64,000 nt of DNA from Mycogone perniciosa. Lineage: Eukaryota > Ascomycota > Sordariomycetes > Hypocreales > Hypocreaceae. Numbering within the stretch: position 1 is the stretch's first letter; each line of letters opens with the position of its first letter. The DNA lies in the NCBI GenBank assembly GCA_025331125.1, contig JAOALB010000004.1, forward strand, positions 1-64,000. Reading direction: 5' to 3'. The notes beneath the pieces were generated by a model. The model did not search any database. It was not told the origin of the DNA and saw only the letters and a program-made list of their open reading frames with translations. Shown piece by piece: positions 23,259-33,651 of the stretch. A program made the position numbers and the translations under genes.

Positions 23259-24261
23259 ATGGCCGCCAACAAGACATCTGCCATTGCGGACCAGGAGCCC
23301 ATTGACGTCCTCTTTGCTCTGCATCCCAAGTTTGACGTGCTCGACTTTGCGGGCCCATTGGAGGTTTTTACCAAGGCTGCACACGACTTCAGCGATGATT
23401 GTGAGTGGCGCTGGTGCCCAACCTTGAATGCCTACTCCCATACTGACGTACTTCCCCGCACCAAACAGCTACCAAAGCCTTTGAAGTGACCCTTGCAGGC
23501 TCCGAGCCCCAGGTCCTTTCCTTACAGGGTCCCATTATCGGCTCCCAAATCACCTTCAGGGAAGCCCACGAACGTCTGGAGGACTTCGACGTCCTCGTGA
23601 TCCTTGGCGGAAACGTTGAGGAGATCATTGACAAGGAACACGAGCCTCTCGGTCTCATCACTGATTTCTCTGAGCTTCAGAAGAAGGACCCCGCCAGGGA
23701 GCGTACCGTCCTGTCCATCTCCACTGGCTCGATTCTCCTTGCCAAGGAGGGTATTCTCTCCGGTCTGTCTGCCACAACCCATGGAGACTTCATGACCAAG
23801 TTTGAGATCATCTGCAGCGAGGCTGCTACCCGATATCTGACTGAGCGAACTGATGTCATCGAGGACGCCAGATATGTGGTCAATAACCTGCGCTTTGACC
23901 TTGGTGACGAGGATGAGAACCCATACATGCGCCGCAAGTCCGATGCTGGACGACCCTCCCATGCCCGGTGAGTATCCATCTCCAAGGCTTACTTTGGATG
24001 AACATGGCTAACGATCAACGCTGCAGGAAGGGAAGCATGTCCTTCAAGGAATCCAACTCACGTCGCGAGTCAATTGCTCGCCGCGCTGCGATGCGCCTCG
24101 GTGGTCTCCGGGTCGTCACTGCGGGGGGAGCCGGCGCTGGCGTAGATGCAGCCTTGTATCTCGTCAGCGCTCTTGTGGATGATAAGTGTGCGGAGGAGGT
24201 TGCCAGGAGCCTTCAGTGGACCTGGAACAAGGGTGTCGTCGTCGATGGCCTCGACGTCTAA
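23259..24261 (+). CDS. DJ-1/PfpI (ThiJ) family protein lacking the elbow cysteine
   Basis: Model join(23259..23400, 23469..23967, 24027..24261), 291 aa. The fold starts with IDVLFALHPKFDVLDFAGPLEVF, which is the class I glutamine-amidotransferase-like fold of the AraC-associated/isonitrile-hydratase branch. The Glu-bearing strand, VLVILGGN (89-96) and the nucleophile elbow VLSISTGSILLAKEGILSGL are all present, as is ATTHGDF. The usual reactive Cys of the C-T-G elbow is Ser132 here. A Ser/Arg-rich insertion (about 205-235, RRKSDAGRPSHAR then KESNSRRESIARRAAMR) separates the last strand-helix AGVDAALYLVSAL, and looks like a phosphorylation-prone linker. Relatives include chaperones, hydratases and proteases, so activity cannot be assigned; the substitution argues against classical cysteine chemistry. 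Confidence 0.85.
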
Positions 24262-25158
24262 GCCCATGCAAGCTCATGCTTGCCCATGCTTGACAGCGTG
24301 TTAGTGAATGCCAGCGAAAGCTTGGCCATGTAGGAAGTAAATTACGAACGGATCTGATATCCGACATGTTTGAATGAAGGGATTAGCTGTATAGTCAAAT
24401 GAATGGAACGTTACTTTTTTTGTTTGTTTAATTCGTCTATCTATGATCCAGTTCTCTTGCTTGTGATGTAGCCCTGATACTGCCATAATCAGCCAAATGG
24501 CAGTGTCATTATTGAAGCTGACAATAAAACGTGGACCCAAAAGGCTATGCCCGCAAAACTACGAAGTAGTTCTCGGGGATTTAAGAATAGTCGGAGAAAA
24601 AAAAGAATATTAACCTGGCTTAGTTTCTTTATTTTTTATCAATTTTATAGCATTCAGACCCTTCATCGAAATTATAGCGTTAAAAGCTGGTTGATCTGGA
24701 TTGCTTGCAGCTGTGGATGCTTGCTAAGCTGAAAATGCAATAGATCATCGACTTACCTAATCAAGATCTGCTTCACCCGCAGCCGCAAAACCCGCAGCTG
24801 GCGCAGCTGGCCAGTCACAGTGCAGAAACAGGGGGTGAACTTCAGAAGCATCTCATCTGGTGGGCTCCGTTTCTTTCTTTACTGCTTCGCGACGCGACCC
24901 GCGGAGATTTTGTTGCTCCGTCACCAACCCACTTCCTTTACGGAGCACAGCAAACACAAGCCCTCCTTTGTCTCTACTCTCCTTGCGACAATAACATTTG
25001 CCATCGCCGCAAAACTGCATCTCTCTTTCGTTCTTCTTCTTATTCACTTGGCGCATTTTCATTAGCTAGCACGCATCTTCTCGAATTTCGCTTCGAAACA
25101 GTCGTTCATATCCTCTCCTTCCCCCCCCTTCTTCTGGCCGCCCGTTCATGCAGACACC
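24262..25158. other. Intergenic with CT-rich leader of Acinus-like gene
   Basis: About 900 nt. AT-rich 3' flank to 24760, then a CT-rich segment (24860-25135) ahead of the next ATG. A CGCAGC repeat run lies at 24775-24815. No gene seen. Confidence 0.55.
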
Positions 25159-27009
25159 ATGACGGATTGGGTGAAGCTGAAAGTTGTCGACCTTCGAGCC
25201 GAGCTTAAGCGCCGCGGCCTACCGCAAAATGGCCTGAAGGGCGAGCTGGTTGCCCGACTCGAGGCTGAGAACGAGCCTGCGCAGCCCAAAGAAGACGAAG
25301 ATGAGGTGGAGCAACAACAATCTGTGGAAGACCAGCAACAAAGTGCCTCCGACCAGCCGGATGAAGCTGGTGTGGAGAGCGCAGAAGTTGTGCCAGAGCC
25401 CGTTGTTGCTCAACCTGCATCCCCTGCCGCAAACCATGATCAAGCCGACGAGCAACCTGTCGCTGGCCAGGAGTACGAGCATACGCCCGCAGAGGAGGAT
25501 CGCAATGCGACCCCTATGTCGGCTGAGGCTACTACTACTGCGCCAGACGATGACAAGAACCCTGACGCTCAGTCGAATGATGATCATGGCGGCAAGGTGC
25601 AGCAGACTGCAGAGCTGGCAGCTGGCGACACCGCGACCGATGCACCCCCAGACTCCTCCGAACACTCCCAAAAACGCAAGCGACAATTTGCCAGTCCGCC
25701 ACCAACCGACGAAGCGGTTGCTCGGAAACGCGCGCGTGCGGAGCACACAACAAACGGAGAAGACGCGCCAGCTGTCGACAAAGTGGACGAGGCGGATTTG
25801 GCAGCTGTCAACCCACTGGCTGTTGCTAAGGAGCAAATCAGTGAAAAAGATGGCCCTGCACAAAACCCCACCGCCTCGGGCCCTCCTGCGATGCAAGAAA
25901 CCACGACTGCTGATAAGAAGGATGACCCTGAAGCGCAACATGTTACGCCAGCCACGCATCCTGCCACATGTGCTCTCTACATTAGCAACTTGATGCGCCC
26001 GTTGCGCCCCAATGATATCCGCGAACATCTGGCGAAATTGGCGTCCACATCGTCTGATCCCAGTGACGATCTTATCGTCAAATTCTACCTGGACCAGATT
26101 CGCACCCATGCATTTGTCATTTTCGACTCCGTCTCTTCTGCCTCTCGTGTCCGCACGGCGCTACACGACTGTGTGTGGCCAAACGAGAGCAACCGCAAGC
26201 CTCTGTCGGTGGACTTTGTCCCTCCTGAGAAAGTGAACGGATGGATTGAGTTGGAAGAATCAGGTGGCAACGGGCGACCAGGATCTCGATGGGAGGTGGT
26301 GTATCGAGCTGGCCTTGACGGCGGCGTCGAAGCTCATTTGGAATCGGGTGTCACAGCGAACTCCAAACCCGGCCCTCTTCCCAATACTGCCCGACCGCTT
26401 CCCAAACTTGGAAGTAATAGCGCTAATGCAATCCCTCTGGGCCCTCGCGGCGGCAATCGAGATATGGGCCCTCCTCCTCCCACGGGACCAAGAGCTTCTC
26501 GACTCGGCGCTGGTGCTGGCCCCCGACCTCCCAGTGCCCTGGACCATGTCGTCGAACGTACCCACACTAGACCAGTCATCGCATACCAGCTGATATCCGA
26601 AGACCTTGCCCGTCGCCGCATCGACAACATGCGAACCTTTTACTCACGCAATGCTCGGCGTGACCCTGGCCGCGAGATCAACCGTTATTCGTTCGAGGAT
26701 GGCGACAAGTTCGTTGACCGTGGCAGGGAGATCTTCGAGGGCATCAGACCCCCTCATCGTGACCGTGCCTCCGAGCGGGACCGCCACGGTGGAGGCAGCG
26801 GCAGTGGACGAAGCGGACATGGAGGCCGACACCGACGTCGCGGAGGACAACAACCCTTCCGGCCCCGAAGCGATAGATACCTCCCCGGACGTGGCAGCGG
26901 CAGCGGAAATGGACGTGATGACCGCTCCTCACGACATGGCGATGACCGCTCTTCCTCGCGGCATGGCAATCGGGACAGAGACAGGGACCACCGAGACCGT
27001 CGGTACTAA
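25159..27009 (+). CDS. Acinus-like SAP / RRM / RSB-motif protein
   Basis: Single exon, 616 aa. A SAP DNA/RNA-binding helix-extended-helix occupies residues 1-40 (LKVVDLRAELKRRGLPQNG). A long acidic, Ala/Gln-rich region with a KR-rich nuclear localisation patch (about 173-195) follows. An RRM-like fold starts at about 273 (CALYISNLMRPLRP, then HAFVIFDSVSSASRVRTALH). At about 468-497 lies RPVIAYQLISEDLARRRIDN, which matches the RSB motif that binds RNPS1-SAP18 in animal Acinus. The tail is RGG/RS-like (RDR, SSRHG repeats). Acinus scaffolds the ASAP complex linked to splicing and the exon junction complex; homology is by architecture and I infer nuclear RNA processing. Long frames in the other phases here are shadows of its biased composition. 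Confidence 0.85.
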   Translation: MTDWVKLKVVDLRAELKRRGLPQNGLKGELVARLEAENEPAQPKEDEDEVEQQQSVEDQQQSASDQPDEAGVESAEVVPEPVVAQPASPAANHDQADEQPVAGQEYEHTPAEEDRNATPMSAEATTTAPDDDKNPDAQSNDDHGGKVQQTAELAAGDTATDAPPDSSEHSQKRKRQFASPPPTDEAVARKRARAEHTTNGEDAPAVDKVDEADLAAVNPLAVAKEQISEKDGPAQNPTASGPPAMQETTTADKKDDPEAQHVTPATHPATCALYISNLMRPLRPNDIREHLAKLASTSSDPSDDLIVKFYLDQIRTHAFVIFDSVSSASRVRTALHDCVWPNESNRKPLSVDFVPPEKVNGWIELEESGGNGRPGSRWEVVYRAGLDGGVEAHLESGVTANSKPGPLPNTARPLPKLGSNSANAIPLGPRGGNRDMGPPPPTGPRASRLGAGAGPRPPSALDHVVERTHTRPVIAYQLISEDLARRRIDNMRTFYSRNARRDPGREINRYSFEDGDKFVDRGREIFEGIRPPHRDRASERDRHGGGSGSGRSGHGGRHRRRGGQQPFRPRSDRYLPGRGSGSGNGRDDRSSRHGDDRSSSRHGNRDRDRDHRDRRY

Positions 27010-27742
27010 AGCCACAATGGAGGGCTGAACATGCCCTACTTTGGGACGCGCCCGTCTGCGCCCTTTTTCTTTTTTTTATTCCCCCATTTTTCTTTTTATA
27101 CATGAAGGGATTGAGGGGAAGGTTTTGAGCAAATACGAAAAATCTGACGACAACCCTCCTCTGTTTAAGTCTTGGCGTTCCGGCACAAAGGGGCGGCAAG
27201 TTTGAGATGAGCTATGACTTGAATTTTCCTGGCAAAGGATGGACTTGGCTGGTTACACGGTTGGTGATACGTTGTTTTTTTCTGGCATCAGTGTTGGTTT
27301 TAAGGGGGAGGGGGAAGGGCCGGGTGGCTCTTAGGTCTAGACGGAGGGTTCATAAATTGCCCTTTTGATTTCTGCGTGTCGAGGGGGAGCTCGGCCAGCT
27401 TGCAAACAAAGGAACTATACCATGTAAAATACGGTGTACTAGTCATGAAAAAAAGAAAGAATTCTGCAAACGGTTTATTCGTTTTGGTGGGCTCTACGGA
27501 GTACGATGGATCTCATCATATTATGCACTCACTGATTGATGACGACGATAGGTTTGTTGACATGATTGATGTATATGATCTTCTCATTTGAATCAAGTTG
27601 AACGGACGCATTGTCCTACTGCCAAAACGCTACAAATCACTCTCAAAATGACACAAAATCCATTCCCCTTCCGACCCCCATCCAAACTATAAGACGCCTG
27701 AAATCAATTTTCCATTATCCCAGAAAACCCAGCGTACCATTT
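27010..27742. other. Convergent 3' flanks
   Basis: About 730 nt between convergent genes. T-rich tract 27060-27100 and a copy of the dispersed motif (TACGGAGTAC, 27496-27505). No gene seen. Confidence 0.55.
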
Positions 27743-29190
27743 TCAGGCGGTGCTGGCAAGAGGAACGGGCTCGACACCAACACGCTCCCTGCTGAGAACA
27801 TCGAGCATGAACTGGCTGGGTCGGTTGTCCTTGTAGACACGCTGAGCGCTCTTGGCCAGCCTGACGTTCTCGAGATACTTCTCAAACAGGTAAGAGCTGT
27901 CCATAGGGCCACCCTTGGCCTCAGGATGGAACTGGGTCGAGAAGATGGGGCGGGTCTTGTGCATCATTCCCTCGTTGCTGCCGTCGTTGAGGTTGACGAA
28001 GTACTCCTTGAAGTCACTGGGCAAGGTGCTTGAATCAACAGCATATCCGTGGTTCTGACTGGTGATGTGGCATTGGCCAGTGGTCAGGTCCAGAGCGGGA
28101 ATGTTGTGTGCCCGGTTACCGTACTTCATCTTGATGGTCCTGCCGCCGACAGCCATGGCAAGAAGCTGGTGACCGAGACAGATGCCCATGATGGGGATAG
28201 AGGAGCTCTCCATCAGACGGGCAAGGTTGTAGACGGTCTCTTGGCAGTGGGTTGGGTCACCAGGTCCGTTGGAAATGAAGACACCATCAAAGTGGTGAGC
28301 GACCTTGTGAATAGGGTAGTTGTAGGGGAAGACGGTCAGGGAGGCACCTCGGCTGACCAAGCTTCGGAGGATGTTCTCCTTGACACCGCAGTCGATAAGA
28401 GCGACATGGAGATCAGCACCAGGCGACTCAACCACGAACGGAGCCTTGGTGCTCACACGCTTGACAAGGTTGATCTGGCCGGGGTCGATGAAGCTCTCGT
28501 CTTCGTCGGCGTCGTACTCGTCACCAATGGAGATCCTAGCAAGGGAAGAACCCTGCTCTCGGAGATGTGTCACAATGGCTCGAGTATCGACACCAGAGAT
28601 GGCGGGGACACCTTCACGAGCACACCACTGACCCAGGCTCTCTACGGCAGTCCAATGGCTGTAGTTGAGAGCAACATCGGAGACAACAACACCAGCACAC
28701 TGAATGTGAGGGGACTCAAAGTACTTGAGCAGGTTGTACTCGTCTCGTTCGTTAGAAGGGACACCATAGTTGCCGATCAGGGGCTGGGTGAAGACGAGAA
28801 TTTGTCCACGATAAGACGGGTCCGTCATGGACTCGGGGTAGCCAACGAGCGAGGTGGTGAAGACAGCCTCGCCTGAGATGTTGGCATTGGCACCAAAGGC
28901 CTTGCCTGTGAAGATAGGGCCATCCTGAAGCGGATTTGTTAGCTTTGATCAGTCAAAGTCGGCAGGGAGAGTCCCCAATTGGCGCGTCTTACTCGAATGG
29001 TGAAAGTAGCAGGCAGGGAAGCGACAGGCTCAGTCGCCCGCACAACCGGGGAGGGCATCTTCCTGCCCTTGCTGCCACTGGCAAGAGTCTGGCCAGACAA
29101 AAATCGGGCCTGGAACGCCACCCGGCCAGACGGCCCCGCGACGGGCTTGGCCGCCGATTTGGCGAAGTTGACTGCCAGCCTGGAGAACAT
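27743..29190 (-). CDS. cpa1: Arginine-specific carbamoyl-phosphate synthase, small (glutaminase) subunit
   Basis: Model join(27743..28924, 28993..29190), 459 aa. Residues 1-66 are a Ser/Arg/Ala-rich mitochondrial presequence (MFSRLAVNFAKSAAK). The CPSase small-chain N-domain runs from DGPIFTGKAFGANANISGE to about 210, followed by a class I glutamine amidotransferase: nucleophile Cys in MGICLGHQ (about 315) and the His/Glu pair in QFHPEAKGG (about 399/401). It releases ammonia from glutamine for the large subunit, making carbamoyl phosphate for arginine synthesis. It is the orthologue of Neurospora arg-2 and yeast CPA1. The 68-nt intron sits just after the presequence. Translation is expected to be controlled by the attenuator uORF directly upstream, ending 66 nt before this ATG. 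Confidence 0.97.
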
Positions 29191-30327
29191 GGCAGTTATA
29201 ATTCACAGGGAATTTGAGAGAAGGGGAGAGCTAGCGAAGGGCTGGAGAGAAGCGTCTTAAGCAGACAGAGACCTCCACAAGTGGTCTGTGTTGGCCTGAT
29301 CAGTAGTGTTCGGAAGCGGTGAGAACGAGTCATTGATGACAGGAGGGGGCACACGAACCAGAGAGATAATCCTGTAGAGCAAACATGTTAGTATACTGCG
29401 AATTGGTTGCAAAGATGGTAGTTGATGAGAGAGGAGAGGGGTTTGGGGCTCGGGAGTGTGCAGACTGACATCGTGTGACCTCGGAGAAGAAGAGTCAGAC
29501 ATGGCGCAAATCCAAACGTACCTGAGAAGTGAAGACCGACGGGCGCCCGTTCATAAGGGCGGATTGAGAGGCAGCAATTCGCGAGATGGGAGCTGAGGCG
29601 TAAAGCACTCTGGAGAGTTGAGCTGAAGTGAGAAGTCGGATGATGCACAAAGTGCTCTGGATGCGTTCCTCTGACAGTTGGAATGGTGGTGGAAGTAGGA
29701 GGAAGAAAAAAGAGAAGTCCTGAGAGAGGAGCAAAAGTTGGGGTGGTGATACGGGACAGCCAAAAAGTACAGTGGGACCGTTATCATCGGAGGGGACGCA
29801 ATTTTTCTAGTGACAAAAAGCGATTAGCCATTGGTTGGGGCAACTCTCTGGCCTGTGCTCAGTGGGAGAGGGGCAGATGCGCCGTTTTGACAGAGGTGCT
29901 GACAGGGCCGATATCGTTCCGTAGACAGTCATATTGACGATTAATAGAGAGAAAAAAAGAGAGAAAAAATAAAGAAAAAAAGATTGCCCATGAGTACTGC
30001 TGCAACGTCCTCTCAATGCTTCATATTCAGATGCTCCATTTCTTCAATTGGTAGGTGTGTCGTAAACAAGACGTCGGGACCATCACGCAAGGCGGGCTAT
30101 CGGAATCACCGTCAGGAGAGCTTGATAGCGGAGCCCACCAAAAAGCCAACGCCATCATTAACTCATACCGACGTGCTTCTATCCAACGTCTTGCATTTGG
30201 CTCTTTTTAGTTATACTCCATACAGATGAAGCTAACCGGCGAGGCCGTCTAATATAATATGGTCCCATACCGGTTCGTCATACGCTGATAGTCCGTACAA
30301 GCATGCCAATCATCAGTCTACCGATCT
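29191..30327. other. CPSase leader region and ETF-beta 3' flank
   Basis: 1.1 kb. The 29191-29560 part is the 5' leader containing the spliced attenuator uORF (separate entry). Upstream to about 29790 it is CT-rich on the minus strand, fitting promoter/leader sequence. The rest (29800-30327) shows no gene. Confidence 0.65.
29257..29554 (-). CDS. Arginine attenuator peptide uORF, interrupted by two introns
   Basis: Model join(29257..29285, 29359..29371, 29522..29554), 25 codons including stop. Segment 1 encodes MNGRPSVFTSQ, segment 2 DYLS plus one base, segment 3 completes Asp and adds HLWRSLSA. The joined 24-residue peptide matches the Neurospora AAP in length and in nearly every position, including the Asp (residue 12) that follows Gln11. 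AAP stalls the ribosome at its own stop codon when arginine is high, which blocks initiation at the CPSase ATG. Introns are GTACGT..CTACAG (150 nt) and GTTCGT..CACAG (73 nt). If intron 1 is retained the frame stops after VRLDLRHV, so a functional attenuator needs splicing. This is sequence-seen; regulation is from the family. Confidence 0.92.
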
Positions 30328-31236
30328 TCACAGAGCTCCCAGCTCCTTCAACTTGCCAATTAACCCATCTACATTATCAACCTTAGTTCCACCTTGTCTT
30401 GCTTCCGGTTCTATTCCATTTCATCAACATTAGCATCGCATCGCATCCCAATTTGGCGTTCCCAGAAAGCGTAGAGACTTACCCGTCACCTTCAAAACCT
30501 TGAGCCGCGTCTCATTCTCCATCCCAAAGTCCGCCAGCGACTTCTTCTCAAGTTGCTTCTTCTTCGCCTTCATAATGCTCGGCAGCGAGACGTAGCGCGC
30601 CGTATTCAGTCGCAGATCCGTCGTCACCACCATCGGCAGCTTCGCCCTCACCGTCTCGACTCCGCCGTCAATCTCCTTCGTCACCCTTACTGTGTCTCCT
30701 TCTTTGTCAAACTCAATCAGGCTTGCTTGCGTTGCTTGTGGCCAGTTCAACAGCCCTGCCAGCATCTGACCCGTCTGCCCTGCGTCGTCGTCGATGCTTT
30801 GCTTGCCCAGGATCACAAGGTTGCTCTTCTGCTCCTCCACCACCTTTTTTAGCAGCTTCGCCACCGTCAGAGGCTCCAGCTGCTCGCCCTCCTTCACCTC
30901 GACGTGAATACTTCGATCCGCGCCCATGGCCATGGCCGTTCGGAGGAGATCCTGTGCCTTGGGAGGGCCGGCCGTGAAGACGCAGATATCTTCCACGCCG
31001 CCGGGGGCTCGCTTCTTCTCGCGGATTCGAACCGACTCCTCGACGGCGAGGTCATCGAAGGGGTTCATGGAGTGCTTGACGCCAGCGATTTCGACGGCCG
31101 TCTGCGCCTTGTTGACTCGGGGCTTGACCTGTGCGTAGAATACATCAATTGGCTGTCCTTAAAACTCTGAATTGTAGGTTCCTACAGCATAGTCAATAAC
31201 CCGCTTCACGGGGACGAGAATCCGTAACGCAGACAT
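30328..31236 (-). CDS. Electron transfer flavoprotein beta subunit
   Basis: Model join(30328..30410, 30483..31128, 31186..31236), 259 aa, the normal size. It starts MSALRILVPVKRVIDYA and continues VKPRVNKAQTAVEIAGVKHS. The ETF-beta signature NPFDDLAVEESVRIRE follows. The AMP-binding stretch (MGADRSIHVE ... LGKQSIDDDAGQTGQMLAGLL) and the ARYVSLPSIMKAKKK loop that contacts partner dehydrogenases are both present. The last exon gives VDGLIGKLKELGAL, as in orthologues. With the alpha subunit it carries electrons from acyl-CoA and other mitochondrial dehydrogenases to ETF-ubiquinone oxidoreductase in the matrix. The first intron has an unusual GTAGGA donor but the join is exact in frame. Confidence 0.95.
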
Positions 31237-31630
31237 GGCGGCTGTTGTATGTCAATAGACACTGGAGATGCTGGTGGGAAGAGGGACATCGGATAACCTC
31301 CCGTCATTGAAATCGCCGGTTAGGGCCGGCTTCCAGGCAACCTCGGATACGGGTTCACGTGATACCCCTCCATGCTTCCGGACGTCGGAGCTGGGGACAT
31401 TCAAGGAACGTGAACAACTCTATATGAGTTGAGGATTTAGATAGCAGAAGCATTTAGTATAAAAGCGTTGTATATCTCGTAACCGGTTGCTCATACAATT
31501 CACCCACTCACATAAATTGGAGGCAAAACTCATCATCTTTTCCCGTATATACCCAAACCTCATAGATAGTCCGTAACTGCGTCTCTTCAAGCCTATTATT
31601 ACTCCAACGCCTAATCGCAATGCATCCCAT
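31237..31630. other. Intergenic, ETF-beta promoter and ArfGAP 3' flank
   Basis: About 390 nt; no gene or distinctive element seen. Confidence 0.5.
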
Positions 31631-32892
31631 TCACCAATCGTCCCATTCGTCATTCTGCTTGGGCTTCTGTGCCGGAGTAGCAGCTGCCGTCCTACTCTTC
31701 CCCATGCCCATGCCCATAGCACTAGTCCCAATCGCACTGTTGCTTTGCTTGGGCTGCTCTGCCAGGCTGGAGAAGTCGTCCCAAAAGTCCTTGCGGCTGG
31801 CATCCAACGGTGCATCTCGCCTATCATCCGGGCCATCGACAAATCTGTTGAAGCCTTCCTGTGCGTTTTTGCCTGCGAGTTGTGCTTGTTTGGCAATCTG
31901 GGCAGCAGTAAGTTGCGCTTGCTTCGCGAACTCGCCTTCGGCAATCTGCGGGACCGTAGGCGTCAGTATCCAAACATCAAGGGGCGGTTTACTCAGGGGA
32001 ACATACGCTTTTCGCAGTCGGCTGTATATATCCGTCATTGACCGTCTTAGCCGTCTTCGTCACAGTTGACGCAAACCATCCAAAGCCTTTCGTCAAAGCC
32101 CCCACAGGATCCTTCTGCACATCCTCAAACAGAGGCATTACACTCCCCTGATTTGACTTATCTGGCATTGGCGAGTTTCCAAAGCCACCATACTTGCCTC
32201 CTTGACTGGGCGGCAAGTTGTCTGGCCGTGAGGCATTGTCCGCGCCTAGCCTGGCAAAGAACTGGTCATTCACCTTGACCTTTCCTCCTCGCCCCGGGCT
32301 CTGGCTCCGACTCGTCGTTCCGCTCATCGGCGTGCCCGTCCGTGATGCCTGTTTGGTCGTTGGTGCCGCAGCAGCAGGTTTCTTCTCTCCGGGGACGTAC
32401 TCCCTCCCTTCGACCTTGCAGGTCAACCTCTCTTTCCACTCCTCACCAACCTCACCGCTATACCGCTCGGCAATGGTAGCATCCTCCCAGCTCAAACCTC
32501 TCATCTGCGTATCCTCATGGTCCTCGAAGAACTTCCTCCAGCCTTCGTTGCCTCCAAGTCGCATGCGCTCAATTTCGTTCGCCTTGAACGCGTCCATGGA
32601 AATGCTCCTGACGAAGGAGATGTGCACGCCTAATCCGCGGTGCACGCCCGCGCAGGTAAGGCAGATAAAGATTCCGAACTTCGGCGATGCCCATTGTGGT
32701 GATGGGGCGTTGCAGTCGCAGCAGAGGTTGTTCTTCGACTCCTTTTGCAGGGCGGCGAGCTACACACAATAATACATACCAGTTAGTTAGGCTGTAAGGG
32801 TCGGCTATGCGATGCGACCAGCACACAGGGGGGATTTGACAGACCTTGGACCGCGTCTCGGGGTCAACCTCCCACATCGCCTTGGAAGCCAT
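31631..32892 (-). CDS. gcs1: ArfGAP (Gcs1-type) zinc-finger protein
   Basis: Model join(31631..31945, 32007..32759, 32845..32892), 371 aa. The ArfGAP domain (about 10-130) has the zinc finger CCDCNAPSPQW ... CLTCAGVHRGLGVHISFVRS with the catalytic Arg in the VHRGLG/ISFVRS region, then SISMDAF and GGNEGWRKFFE. The remainder has a basic Ser-rich linker, a lipid-packing-sensor-like segment GALTKGFGWFASTV (about 235-255), an Ala/Gln-rich helix and the C-terminal acidic-aromatic NDEWDDW. This is the layout of yeast Gcs1 / ArfGAP1, which stimulates GTP hydrolysis on Arf1 during COPI and trans-Golgi transport. Start chosen at MASKAMWEVDPETRSK, joined across an intron to LAALQKE, as in orthologues. 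Confidence 0.93.
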
Positions 32893-33651
32893 TGCGATCT
32901 GGCTGGCGAGATGGTAAAGCGTTGAAAGCGTAGGTGGAATTTCAGGGGTTGTGCTCACAACAGAGACCGTTCGACTCGGCGCGTGATGTTCGGTGTGTCT
33001 TTGGGGGACAGCGCAGAAGATACCTACCTAATAATATGCAGACCACTCACTATCTACAGGTGGTGGGCGGGGCAACTCCAGTGTGAAACCCCATAATTTT
33101 AGTACAAGTACTCTGCACTGCAACCCAAGGGAGCCAGGCTGCGTCACGATCACTCACTGGAATGAGATGGATTGTTGACACAAGAGAACATGGCATGTCA
33201 TTTCATGTCACACAAGTCATCACTTTGCAATTGGGACATATAAGCACAGTCAAAAACCGCCCTTTCCATGTTTGCGCCAGATTTGCTCCTCTCCAGCCAC
33301 CTCCAGCTCAAGTTGTTGACAACTAAACTGAGGAGGTGACAGCAGTAGGCATTCTACGAATACATACATGAGGGGCCTGTAAGAATCCCGTGCTCCAGTG
33401 GATGGGAATATTAAGTCGTCAAGAAGTAGCAGGCAGTCAGATACCATCCCAGGGAATTAAGAGTCCACGCAACTGTTGTGTAACTGTTCTCCTCCAGCCC
33501 CGAGCAAGGTATAAACCAGCCTTCTGCATCGAGTGCAGCCACCATCTACCATAAGAGAAATCGTCCAAATCGCGTGCCATATCATAAGAATACTCATCAA
33601 ATGCGGGGAGGCATGTTCTTGCCCGTGAAAAAAAAGACCACTGCCTCAAAT
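32893..33651. other. Intergenic, ArfGAP promoter and RRM-gene 3' flank
   Basis: About 760 nt with no supportable gene and no strong repeats. Confidence 0.5.

Noticed and set aside
25219..26109. 296-codon minus-strand frame over the Acinus-like gene
   Set aside because: Antisense of an Ala/Gln/Glu-rich coding region; Leu/Ser/Arg-rich translation without domains.
28049..28876. 275-codon plus-strand frame over the CPSase gene
   Set aside because: Antisense shadow of a clearly real enzyme; composition is atypical and it has no recognisable motif.
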